From positions 1 to 18,227 of the forward strand of contig CAMWHN010000015.1 in the NCBI GenBank assembly GCA_947174085.1: DNA of 18,227 bases, read 5' to 3'. A program made the position numbers and the translations under genes. Source of the DNA: an uncultured Ruminococcus sp. Its GTDB lineage: Bacteria; Bacillota; Clostridia; Oscillospirales; Ruminococcaceae. The notes under the pieces are model-generated. The model had not been told where the DNA came from, did no database searches, and saw nothing but the letters and a program-made list of their open reading frames with translations. Within the stretch, counting starts at the first letter, position 1, and each line of letters opens with the position of its first letter. Of this stretch, positions 6,171 to 14,152 are shown piece after piece.

Positions 6171-6800
6171 CTAAACTTTCATAATGGTAAGAAGTCCCAT
6201 GCCGTAAGCCTTTCCTCTTCCGATTCCATTAATAAGAGAATTTCGGAATAAGTAAACGTCTGTAACTTCAAGTATACCCTCATATGTAACAGAAATCAGT
6301 GATATTGGTTTGCGGCTTCCCTTTTTGTAAAAACGAATCCGCTTGCTTTGTATAATATCAAAGGAATTTTCAGTTACGGAAAATCCATTTTTTTCCGACT
6401 TTTCAACGAGCCACTTTTTCTGAAAATCTATTGTGATATGAGCAAAAACCTTTCCTCTTTTTCTATTTTTCTGATTGGATACAGATTTGGTAGGATTTGC
6501 AGTGAAACGAAACTGCCATTTATCTCCGGTTTTTATTCTGTCAAGAAGTCCGTCGTAAGACTTTGTTTCATAGGGAAGTCCTTTCTGTCCGAACTGCGAA
6601 CAGAATGACGAAAGTTCAGGCTCACAATCGCTCAAAAGAAGCAGATAAAGCTGATTGTCAAGGCAGTCAATACGCCATAAATTGCGTTTTCTTTCACCTG
6701 TAAAGGAGCTTTCTACTGCTCCATGAAAAATACTCGGAGAGTTTAATGCTCTAAGAGTATTCCTGTTGTACCTGTCAAGAGGTATTCTTGATAAAAACAT
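6171..6800 (-). CDS. cas6e: crRNA endonuclease Cas6e (CasE/Cse3)
   Basis: Cas6e cuts the repeat hairpin of the precursor transcript and stays bound to the crRNA 3' stem in Cascade. From the ATG at 6800 the protein is 209 residues and opens MFLSRIPLD, the usual Cas6e opening. The conserved histidine in SIFHGAVE then falls at residue 26, the position of the catalytic His26 of Thermus Cas6e. The C-terminal IGRGKAYGMGLL is the RNA-binding glycine-rich motif of the family. A GTG three codons earlier (6807-6809) overlaps the cas5e stop as GTGA and is an alternative start. I prefer the ATG because of the conserved N-terminus and the GGTGAGGTG just ahead of it. The gene is the last of the Cascade block. 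Confidence 0.93.
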   Translation of the reverse strand: MFLSRIPLDRYNRNTLRALNSPSIFHGAVESSFTGERKRNLWRIDCLDNQLYLLLLSDCEPELSSFCSQFGQKGLPYETKSYDGLLDRIKTGDKWQFRFTANPTKSVSNQKNRKRGKVFAHITIDFQKKWLVEKSEKNGFSVTENSFDIIQSKRIRFYKKGSRKPISLISVTYEGILEVTDVYLFRNSLINGIGRGKAYGMGLLTIMKV

Positions 6801-6805
6801 ACACC

Positions 6806-7492
6806 TCACCCCAATTCCGACATAGCGTTATGCTCAGTAGATTTGATATCTGTACTTTTGTCGATATAACCATGTTCCTTAACCCTTCTCCAACCAAATT
6901 TTCTATGAATGGGACTGAATGAAATGGGAACATCACGAATCACAATGCCATCGTTATCATCGCTGTCGGTAATGATACGCAATTTACATTCAGCTTTATT
7001 ATATTTATCAATCCATTTCTGTCTCCATTCTTCCAACAGCCATCGCTCATTTTTCAATGAGGTCATAAGATTCGCATCACGGATTCCGAGCAAAAGTGGC
7101 ATAGTGGGAGGACATGAACGCCGTCCCAGAAAAAGAGGGAATGCAGGGTTTTTCAGAGCATTTTCAACAGCATTGAGAAAGTTCCTGTCATCGCTTTCAA
7201 GTCCCACAAGAAAAATTGCGTCCGATAGATAATAACGATTTGTAACATAAGGCTTTTCACCCATCGCAGTATGATAATCACGGATAAGCCTACCTTCTCG
7301 GTCAACTCTGACTCCGAATTTCAGCTTATTCAGTTTATCAAGAGAATCTTCACGTGAATACCCCAAAGCAGAGGCAAGCATACCGATAACACCACTTTTC
7401 GTGGGAAACCCCATTGTTCTGCGGACTTCAAATTTTGATTCACTTCCCCACGACTGAAGCGGACCGGCAAGCCTAAGCAACAATGTAGCCAT
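6806..7492 (-). CDS. cas5e: Cascade subunit Cas5e (CasD)
   Basis: The 228-residue protein starts MATLLLRLAGPLQSWGSES and continues RRTMGFPTKSGVIGMLASALG, both hallmark Cas5 segments: the GPLQSWG strand and the P-x-KSGVIG-LA helix. Cas5e caps the 5' handle of the crRNA and sits at the foot of Cascade next to Cas8e. In type I-E it lacks the processing activity, which belongs to Cas6e. Its ATG shares one base with the cas7e stop (TAATG) and its TGA stop overlaps the next frame, so translation is coupled on both sides. The length is normal and nothing is missing. Confidence 0.94.
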   Translation of the reverse strand: MATLLLRLAGPLQSWGSESKFEVRRTMGFPTKSGVIGMLASALGYSREDSLDKLNKLKFGVRVDREGRLIRDYHTAMGEKPYVTNRYYLSDAIFLVGLESDDRNFLNAVENALKNPAFPLFLGRRSCPPTMPLLLGIRDANLMTSLKNERWLLEEWRQKWIDKYNKAECKLRIITDSDDNDGIVIRDVPISFSPIHRKFGWRRVKEHGYIDKSTDIKSTEHNAMSELG

Positions 7493-8556
7493 TACACCGC
7501 CACCTCATTAGCAATATATTCATGAAGCATATCAAGGAGCTGTTTAAGATTGACTTTTTCTGCACCAAGAACCGCATCACTTCCGATGATATAGCTCTGA
7601 ACAGGCTCTCCGCAGTAGTTATCATATATCTTTTCTGCATGCCCAAAAAGTTTTGATATTGACATTTCGGTATATCCGTCCGAGCTAACGACTGGCTTCT
7701 CAAACGCTCCGCAAAGATTAACAGGCTGATCACTTCGAATGGTTACATATACCATATTTGGCAATGTCCGGTTTGCATAGGAATTTTGTTTCCCCGCAGG
7801 CATTGCGCATATAAAAGCTTCTGCAAAGCCTCTTACTGCATCTGCTGTGTCTTCGCCTATTGTTTTAAACAAGTCGGCAGCATTTACTGTTGCGTACCTG
7901 TACAATGTTGCAGAATTAAACTCCATTGTTCCGAGATGACCTGCTCCAGCATTATTCTCAGGAGAACAATCATCGACAGCCGTAAAATAATCATACTCAT
8001 TCTGAACAGCATGTGTGGAAATACTGTGCGCTACTTGTGAAGCCGCATCTACATTCAAATCAGCATCATCGGCAACCATTCGTCCGAACAGAGCAATATC
8101 CACAGACGGAGATAATTTCAACGCTTTTTTATATGCTTTTTTATCTTTTTCACAGTTTACTACAAGTTCAGCAAGTTTTCTAGCTTGAACACTGCTTATA
8201 AAAAATAATGCATCTGTAATATTTCCCTTTTTCTCTTTTACTTTTATGCCTGCATTTGCAAGAGCTTTCGCAGCAGACTTATTTGCATCTTCGTCTGTCA
8301 TATCAGGAGACAGATTTTTCAGGAAATCGGCAATCAATCCTACAGAATGCTTGGTACGAAAACCAAGTTTTTCGTTGCTGAAAATATTGGTGAACATCGC
8401 TCTCATAGAATGCTTCCATGACTGACTTGAAACTCTTGCTCTGGTAGTTCCGCCATAAACTGCGGTTTTGGGTCTGCCTGTATCGTCCCTGTTCAAACAG
8501 CTTGGCGGAATCGTCTGTATTACATGAAAATCAACATATAATCTTTTACTATTCAT
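7492..8556 (-). CDS. cas7e: Cascade backbone Cas7e (CasC/Cse4)
   Basis: This 354-residue protein carries the Cas7e N-terminal signature: FHVIQTIPPSCLNRDDTGRPK followed by TRARVSSQSWKHSMR at about residues 38-52. Six copies are expected to form the crRNA-binding backbone of Cascade. An acidic/asparagine-rich central stretch (DYFTAVDDCSPENNAGAGHLG, residues about 190-210) also fits the family, as does GKQNSYANRTLPNMVYVTIR near residue 255. The start overlaps the end of cse2 by 8 bases and is served by GGAG in the cse2 tail. The stop shares a base with the cas5e start. The gene is complete and of the usual length. Confidence 0.95.
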   Translation of the reverse strand: MNSKRLYVDFHVIQTIPPSCLNRDDTGRPKTAVYGGTTRARVSSQSWKHSMRAMFTNIFSNEKLGFRTKHSVGLIADFLKNLSPDMTDEDANKSAAKALANAGIKVKEKKGNITDALFFISSVQARKLAELVVNCEKDKKAYKKALKLSPSVDIALFGRMVADDADLNVDAASQVAHSISTHAVQNEYDYFTAVDDCSPENNAGAGHLGTMEFNSATLYRYATVNAADLFKTIGEDTADAVRGFAEAFICAMPAGKQNSYANRTLPNMVYVTIRSDQPVNLCGAFEKPVVSSDGYTEMSISKLFGHAEKIYDNYCGEPVQSYIIGSDAVLGAEKVNLKQLLDMLHEYIANEVAV

Positions 8557-9157
8557 TATTATTCTCCTTTTCGTTTAATTTATATAATTCGCCGTAAAAA
8601 TCACGTCCCCATGAAAGCTTTATTTCTTCTGAGTATTCCTGATGATAAAACTGATAAAGTTCCTTTGCAAGTCTTGCATAATCAAGAGCAATTTTTTTAC
8701 TTTTCAGAAGTTGTACCAATCCCCTAAGATGATATGCCAGATCTTCTGGGGAAACTGATGTCACGACAAGATTCAGACGATTCAGTATCCGCTTAATATC
8801 CTCCTTATCATTCACAAGGCGGGCGGCAGCACGTCCTACCGATATATCATTTTTGTTCATACAGGTATCGTTCTCCTTGGCATCATTTCCCTGCTGATGA
8901 AGTGCATACAACGTCAAAGCTGTATAGACTGCCCATTCTGCATTGGAAGCTTCTCTATATCCAGTAAGTTCAGCAGGAATGCCCTCAAAAATCATTCCCC
9001 AAAGTTCCGGAATTTCTCCCGGTTTTTTACCGATACCGTGACGCAGATTTGCCATAATTTCTCTGCCTGTTCCTGTATCGGAAATAGTTCTGATATGCTG
9101 TATTTTGGAGAAGATATACTTGTAAATCTGGTCGCTCTTACTCATTTTTATTGTCAC
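8549..9157 (-). CDS. cse2: Cascade small subunit Cse2 (Cas11e, CasB)
   Basis: This 202-residue, mostly helical, charged protein contains ANLRHGIGKKPGEIPELWGMIFEG at about residues 36-59, the family's recognisable motif (R-x-G-x-x-P-x-x-x-P-x-x-W). Two Cse2 copies normally form the belly of Cascade and hold the displaced DNA strand. It begins inside cas8e (20-base overlap, AGGTGAC about 8 bases upstream) and its end overlaps cas7e by 8 bases, which fixes its operon position. The family is poorly conserved in sequence, so position plus motif gives the call. It is slightly longer than the E. coli protein. Confidence 0.9.
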   Translation of the reverse strand: MTIKMSKSDQIYKYIFSKIQHIRTISDTGTGREIMANLRHGIGKKPGEIPELWGMIFEGIPAELTGYREASNAEWAVYTALTLYALHQQGNDAKENDTCMNKNDISVGRAAARLVNDKEDIKRILNRLNLVVTSVSPEDLAYHLRGLVQLLKSKKIALDYARLAKELYQFYHQEYSEEIKLSWGRDFYGELYKLNEKENNNE

Positions 9158-10778
9158 CTGCCTGTTTAAAAATTTTTCTTATCTGCAAAGCAAATATATT
9201 TAATGCCTCTGCAGAAGATGTTATTTCCTTTTTATTTGAATTTTTCTTATATCGTCCAAAAATTGACATATTGCCTGTCTGGGCAGCAAGTTCATTTCCA
9301 AATTTTAATGCAATCCTTTTCAGCTCCGTTTCAAGCTTTGCACAATATTCGTCCATATCGTAATCGGTTTTAAGTTCCGCAAGCCACAGTCTGAACGGAC
9401 GGTCAATCATATCATAGAACTGCACTTTTGCGCTTAACTCTCCTGACTGCTCTGTTTTGGAGTCCTTGTCGGTTCTTCCGCAGGCTTTTTGAAGATTCTT
9501 GTAAAGAATATACACTGCCATTGCAGCTTTATTGCATTTTTCAATTTCGTCATTGATACGATTCCTCCACGCAAAACCAATCTCAAGAAGAAGCTGTGAA
9601 TGAAATGTCAGACCGTCGCTCACCATGTCAATCACAGGAAGAGAAGTAGCCTGTCCATAGTCATATATCACTGCCAATGTACTAATTTTTACCATATAAT
9701 CACTGTCAAGAACACTACGGTTCAGTAAATAGTTGATCCAGCTCATAATTCCCGGAGTTCTGTAAGATTCTGTATTATCACCGATTGGATTTCCATCAAA
9801 TGCAGCAATACTTCCAAATTCCTGCCATGCTTTTTTTGAAGTATCATAAGGTTTCGGTTTATATTTCCAGACAGTATCATTCTTTTTTTCCTTGTAACTT
9901 TTCCACATGGTCATCTGCTCGTTTTTTATATCCTCTTCCTCAAAGTAATCTCCACCAGAAATATAATATCCAATCACCATGCTGTTTCCTCTGCATAGAT
10001 AAATCCTTCTTGACTGCAACGAAAGCAATGCAGCCTGATTATCCGGAATCGCTATCAGACGATTAAACTCACTTATATTGTTATCACACTCCCACGAGGG
10101 ATAACTTTTATATATTTCATTATTAGAATCATAGACGGCATGATAATTCAGCATCAACGTTTCAAAAAGATTTTCCCCTTTCACAGCGATAAGTGACAAT
10201 TTGCTCGTCCACGTCTTTTTGGGAGTAGGCTTTTTTGCAGCAATATCATCAAAACAGTTGATGTGCAGAAGCCACCTTGCCGCTTCCGAATACGAAAGAA
10301 GCCTGCCATTGTTATACCTGTCCGAAAACAATCTTGGTTTATTACCGCTTTCAAACAATGAGCCTATCATTTTTGCGGTGCTATATGGATTACCTTTTCC
10401 ATGCACTGTATTTGACTGATAAAATGGATAATTTTCATCAAACAGCCAAAAGCGGTCATACCACTCCCTAAAATACCGCTCTATAGGTTTATTCGGAATA
10501 TATCCAGAGTTCCAGATATTGATCCAGTTTTCAAATGCGAAATCCTGTATTTCATCATCAGTATCATCTCCATTGCTATCGTATCTTGAAAATACTGTGT
10601 GCATGACTGCAAGAAGAAGTCTCAGTACAGCAAAGTCCTGCGGTTTCGTCTCACCTGCAAGCTCTGTGTATAGATGCGCATTGAAAAACACATCTTTAAG
10701 GCTTACTTCTTTCACCGTCAGGTCATTCGTCCGAACGCATATCCACGGTTCGTCAATAAGATTAAATTCTTTTTTCAT
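9138..10778 (-). CDS. cas8e: Cascade large subunit Cas8e (CasA/Cse1)
   Basis: The 546-residue protein begins with FNLIDEPWICV, diagnostic of Cse1, followed by GETKPQDFAVLRLLLAVMH at about residues 39-58. Cas8e recognises the PAM, helps unwind the target and recruits Cas3 to Cascade. The C-terminal third (from about residue 390) has the pattern expected of the four-helix bundle. The ATG lies 3 bases after the cas3 stop with GGGGTG 6 bases upstream, so it follows cas3 in the same transcript. Its end overlaps cse2. The length is near that of other Firmicutes Cse1 proteins and I see no truncation. Confidence 0.95.
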   Translation of the reverse strand: MKKEFNLIDEPWICVRTNDLTVKEVSLKDVFFNAHLYTELAGETKPQDFAVLRLLLAVMHTVFSRYDSNGDDTDDEIQDFAFENWINIWNSGYIPNKPIERYFREWYDRFWLFDENYPFYQSNTVHGKGNPYSTAKMIGSLFESGNKPRLFSDRYNNGRLLSYSEAARWLLHINCFDDIAAKKPTPKKTWTSKLSLIAVKGENLFETLMLNYHAVYDSNNEIYKSYPSWECDNNISEFNRLIAIPDNQAALLSLQSRRIYLCRGNSMVIGYYISGGDYFEEEDIKNEQMTMWKSYKEKKNDTVWKYKPKPYDTSKKAWQEFGSIAAFDGNPIGDNTESYRTPGIMSWINYLLNRSVLDSDYMVKISTLAVIYDYGQATSLPVIDMVSDGLTFHSQLLLEIGFAWRNRINDEIEKCNKAAMAVYILYKNLQKACGRTDKDSKTEQSGELSAKVQFYDMIDRPFRLWLAELKTDYDMDEYCAKLETELKRIALKFGNELAAQTGNMSIFGRYKKNSNKKEITSSAEALNIFALQIRKIFKQAGDNKNE

Positions 10779-10781
10779 ATT

Positions 10782-13439
10782 TCACCCCTGTTCTACTATC
10801 ATTTCAAGTCCACGTTCTTTACTATAGTGCAGTTTCTTTCCTATGAGTTCGGCTTCAGAATTTTCATCCATCAGCAAAAAAAGCTCCTTGTCAAGCCATT
10901 TTGAAGCTCTGCAGCTCCTTGGCATAACATCAAGAGCATTGATAGTATTATTAAAATTATATTTTTGGCTGAAATACAACGGAAGTTTTAGACGTTGTAT
11001 CGCTATAAGTCTTGCTTCTTCGTCACTGAGTGCAAGCGTCGTATCAAAGACTACCGAATCAATTGCCGATGGCAGACAGTAGATATTATCTGTTTTTTTC
11101 TGCATTATAATTACTTCAATAGTTTCATCAGCGTCTCTTACAGAAGCCTCAGCAGCGGAATTATTTCCTGCATCATCGTCAAGGAAGTCAGCTAATAAAG
11201 TCCATAAGCGAGATTTAAGCATATTGGATTTTATGCAGTATTTTTCAGCTTTCGTTTTTTTATCGCTCCGAACTCTTTCAAAATCTTTCCATTCATTGCT
11301 GTTGCGTTCCTCGTCATTCTCAGGAGTATCGTATACTCTGCTTACAAGATATGGGATACACGCTGGAATCACTAACTCCTTTGGCAAATACTTTTCTGTT
11401 CTTTTGAGTATCCACTCACTGTATATATTATTGCTTTTGCTGTCAGCAGGACGAAGAATTACAATCTCTGCATTTTTAAGCCTGTCAGGACGTATTCTTT
11501 CATGACGGTGAAGTCTGCCCGAACGTTGAAGCAGTAGATCCATAGGACAAATCTCTGTCACCATAAAGTCAAAATCCAAATCAAGAGACTGCTCGATTAC
11601 CTGAGTTCCCACAACAATAAGTCTGTTTCTGTCATGATAGCAAGAATTTTTTCCTACTATCGCAAGGAGTTTTTTTTCGATAGCTGCACGGTCAGCAGCA
11701 GTAAATCGGCTATGAAAACATATTACCGAAAAATCGGACATTTCTTCAGATATTTTTTTACTTAGCCACTGTGCATAGCCTACAGTATTGACTATGATAG
11801 CTGCACTTCCTCCGTCTGAAAGTCTTTCGGAAAGCATAGTGCTCAGATTAGATTCATCAACTCTGTTCACGGTTATATGCTTATCTGGAATATCACTCTC
11901 AACAGCTTTCTGAATTACATCTTTTCCAGATGTCCATGTAATCATGGGATAAGCAAGAATGTTTTCACTTGAAATTAAAATATCCTTTTTCTGATTAAGA
12001 TATGCTTTTACCAACTCGCTTCTTCTCTGCGGTGGAAGAGTTGCTGAGAGTATTATTACAGGTACTTTATATGCACCCATCCATGTCAATGTGCGATCAA
12101 GATAAACATTCATATATGCGTCGTAGGCGTGACATTCATCAATAATTACAACCTTGCCCGAAAGTCCCAAATGTCGCAGCATAACATGCTTCTGTTTCAG
12201 TGAAGCAAGAAGAAACTGGTCAATAGTAGCTATGACAAAATCCGCAAGAAGAGCTTGTTTTCTTCCTTCAAACCATTCATGAACGATAACGCTTTCATCT
12301 CCTGAATCTGTGGCTTTTCCCCTGAACATCTCCTGATATTCTTCATTCAGCTCAGTCATACCATGTGCCAGACGGATCGTATGATTTTCTGTGTCACAGC
12401 CTTTTACCCAATCACATATTCTGTTAAAAATACCGTTTGCCGTTGCCTGTGTAGGAAGTCCGAAATAAATGCCGCCTGCTCCAAATTTTGAAGCAAGGAT
12501 TTCCGCAGCGGCAAGTGCAGCCTCCGTTTTTCCGATTCCCATAGGTGCTTCAAGTATATATAGTCCCTCCTTGTAATTTTCAGATACTATGTTCATAATA
12601 GCTTTTTGCACAAGATTAGGCTCATATGAAAATCTTTCTTTGAAAAATTTCGACAAATCATGAATATTTTCAGCACACCAGCTCTTTGGAAGATTTAATT
12701 TATTCCACGCATACTCGACTCTGTTCCAACACTCCTCATCACTAATAAAACTGTCTACATCGATATATGGGAAATAATCTGTATTGCTGGCTATCCAGTC
12801 GCACATTATCAGGAGTCCGGTAAGTATCATCTGTACTTTAACATCAGGTTTCGGAAGCTCGTCAATAGAAGTCCAACCTGTTTTTTTGAGTGCATAATCA
12901 ACCCATTCCGTCCACAATCTACGCCATTTCTGCTCTTGTTCATTCCTGAATCCAAAGTAATTTGAACGGTAACTAAACTGATTTCTGGAATTTTGTACAG
13001 CTCGTCCGTGATGTGAACCAACTATCACGGCAATCTCTTTTGGAAATCCAAGTTGCTCAAGAATACTCTGTCCTGCAATATCATGAGGCGATTTAGAAGC
13101 CTCGGAAATACCGGAAATTTTCAGTCCGTTGCGTGAAAGCATTTCAGTATGATTTTCTATATTAAAAGTTATCCTGCTTTGAAAAGCAGGAGTTATCTTT
13201 CCAATATCGTGAAGCAAGGCAATAATCCGACAAAGATTTCTTGCTATGCAATCACTTTTTTCAATGTCACAGCTTGTATTGAGATTTATTGATATATAAC
13301 GTCTCACGGATTCTGAAAGCCATCTGTCATATAGAAGTTTCATTATGCCTTCTGTGTCCAAACTATGTATTTTATACGGCAGCCATTTTGTTTTATCATG
13401 ATAATCACTTTTCGCAGCAATCAGATTAATATTCTGCAT
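10782..13439 (-). CDS. cas3: CRISPR nuclease-helicase Cas3 (HD + SF2 helicase)
   Basis: This 885-residue protein has an N-terminal HD nuclease domain: His77-Asp78 in ALLHDIGK, His119 in SPHDIAG, His143-His144 in GSHHGR and Asp214 in MCDWIAS; His25 is the likely first ligand. An SF2 helicase follows, with Walker A MGIGKT (300-305), DECH box (434-437), motif III SATLPP (465-470), motif V GTQVIEQSLDLD (611-622) and motif VI QRSGRLHRH (638-646), then a C-terminal domain. Recruited by Cascade, Cas3 nicks and degrades the displaced target strand processively. All key residues are present, so interference should work. It is the first gene of the operon, with GGAG about 10 bases before the ATG. I found no strong promoter between it and the IS630 remnant upstream. 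Confidence 0.97.
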   Translation of the reverse strand: MQNINLIAAKSDYHDKTKWLPYKIHSLDTEGIMKLLYDRWLSESVRRYISINLNTSCDIEKSDCIARNLCRIIALLHDIGKITPAFQSRITFNIENHTEMLSRNGLKISGISEASKSPHDIAGQSILEQLGFPKEIAVIVGSHHGRAVQNSRNQFSYRSNYFGFRNEQEQKWRRLWTEWVDYALKKTGWTSIDELPKPDVKVQMILTGLLIMCDWIASNTDYFPYIDVDSFISDEECWNRVEYAWNKLNLPKSWCAENIHDLSKFFKERFSYEPNLVQKAIMNIVSENYKEGLYILEAPMGIGKTEAALAAAEILASKFGAGGIYFGLPTQATANGIFNRICDWVKGCDTENHTIRLAHGMTELNEEYQEMFRGKATDSGDESVIVHEWFEGRKQALLADFVIATIDQFLLASLKQKHVMLRHLGLSGKVVIIDECHAYDAYMNVYLDRTLTWMGAYKVPVIILSATLPPQRRSELVKAYLNQKKDILISSENILAYPMITWTSGKDVIQKAVESDIPDKHITVNRVDESNLSTMLSERLSDGGSAAIIVNTVGYAQWLSKKISEEMSDFSVICFHSRFTAADRAAIEKKLLAIVGKNSCYHDRNRLIVVGTQVIEQSLDLDFDFMVTEICPMDLLLQRSGRLHRHERIRPDRLKNAEIVILRPADSKSNNIYSEWILKRTEKYLPKELVIPACIPYLVSRVYDTPENDEERNSNEWKDFERVRSDKKTKAEKYCIKSNMLKSRLWTLLADFLDDDAGNNSAAEASVRDADETIEVIIMQKKTDNIYCLPSAIDSVVFDTTLALSDEEARLIAIQRLKLPLYFSQKYNFNNTINALDVMPRSCRASKWLDKELFLLMDENSEAELIGKKLHYSKERGLEMIVEQG

Positions 13440-13522
13440 ATTTTTTCAGCTCCATTCACGTCTTTATATCCAAACAAAAAGAAATATTAGCGTGATAATT
13501 AATAGAATAATTAAGAAAAATT
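13440..13522 (-). promoter_or_regulatory. cas operon upstream region, promoter not resolved
   Basis: These 83 bases lead into cas3 and should hold the operon promoter. The ribosome site GGAG (around 13450) is clear. The stretch is AT-rich, with -10-like TATAAA (minus strand, around 13465) and TAATAT (around 13485), but neither has a good -35 at 16-18 bases. The operon may depend on a regulator, use a promoter inside the adjacent transposase remnant, or receive read-through from the response regulator-hpt genes on the same strand. Confidence 0.35.
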
Positions 13523-13716
13523 ATGGGAAGAAAATTTCAGGGTACTAATATTGTTGTCGCAAAACTAGGAAACGAAATACTTGTTCCAATGTAGTACAAT
13601 GAAACAATGACGCACCACTGTTTGAACAGTGGCTTTTGCCATGCCTTCTTCAAGATACTGTCATTATAATGGACAACACTTCTTTTCATCGAAAAAATAA
13701 ACTAAGCACAGTATAA
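13523..13716 (+). pseudogene. IS630-family transposase remnant
   Basis: This plus-strand fragment shows IS630/DDE_3 transposase sequence in two frames. The first (from 13523) reads GRKFQGTNIVVAKLGNEI, ending VPM, then a TAG at 13592-13594 and YNETM. The second, shifted by one base, starts at 13606 and reads NDAPLFEQWLLPCL, then VIIMDNTSFHRK, to a TAA at 13714-13716. The MDN-x-x-FH block is the family's second catalytic aspartate region. The stop codon and the frameshift fall exactly between blocks that are contiguous in intact transposases, so this is one decayed gene. The N-terminal DNA-binding part, first aspartate and final glutamate are missing, and no inverted repeats were found. It is the only gene-like sequence found on the plus strand. 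Confidence 0.75.
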
Positions 13717-13760
13717 TATTAGATATAGAAATAGAGTTAATAATAGTGTTATTTTTTTGA

Positions 13761-14123
13761 TTAATTTTCATTTTTGAATTTTTTAATTGCCTCGGCTGTA
13801 ATTTGATAATCTTCAATTACAGTCACTGTTAATAGTTTTGCTTGCATAACATCTGGTGTACCATCTCGCAAAGCTTCTGTTAATTTTGCACTAGATTGAT
13901 ATAATCTAGTAAAAGATAAATTTTGACAAATACCCTTTAATGTATGTGATGCCATGAATGCTTTAGAATAATCTCCTGTTTTCATAGCTGTGCATAAATC
14001 ATCAAAACTTGTATCATCTAAGAATTTCAGCACGAATTTTTTTACCATGCTTTCATAAGGCAATCTTTGCATGACATCGTTAAAATCTCCGCCAAGTTCT
14101 GCATAACAAGTTTGTAAACTCAT
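13761..14123 (-). CDS. Hpt-domain phosphotransfer protein
   Basis: This 120-residue all-helical protein is a single histidine phosphotransfer domain. The motif is SHTLKGICQNLSF with phospho-acceptor His60, and the length is right for one domain. Such proteins pass phosphate between hybrid sensor kinases and receiver domains in the cytoplasm. It starts 29 bases after the response regulator stop with AGGGTGAC as ribosome site, so the two are co-transcribed and the regulator is its likely partner. No kinase is encoded in the window. No hairpin terminator is visible after its stop; the next plus-strand feature is the IS630 remnant and the next same-strand gene is cas3. Confidence 0.88.
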   Translation of the reverse strand: MSLQTCYAELGGDFNDVMQRLPYESMVKKFVLKFLDDTSFDDLCTAMKTGDYSKAFMASHTLKGICQNLSFTRLYQSSAKLTEALRDGTPDVMQAKLLTVTVIEDYQITAEAIKKFKNEN

Positions 14124-14152
14124 AGTTTGTCACCCTTTTCTCGATTAATTTT

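Noticed and set aside
7473..7733. 86-codon minus-strand frame inside cas7e
   Set aside because: It is an alternative frame of a conserved Cas7e region without its own signals.
13615..13632. Palindrome CCACTGTT-TG-AACAGTGG considered as an operator or terminator of the cas operon
   Set aside because: It falls within the IS630 fossil where it encodes PLFEQW, and it lacks a T-run; coding origin is the simpler explanation.
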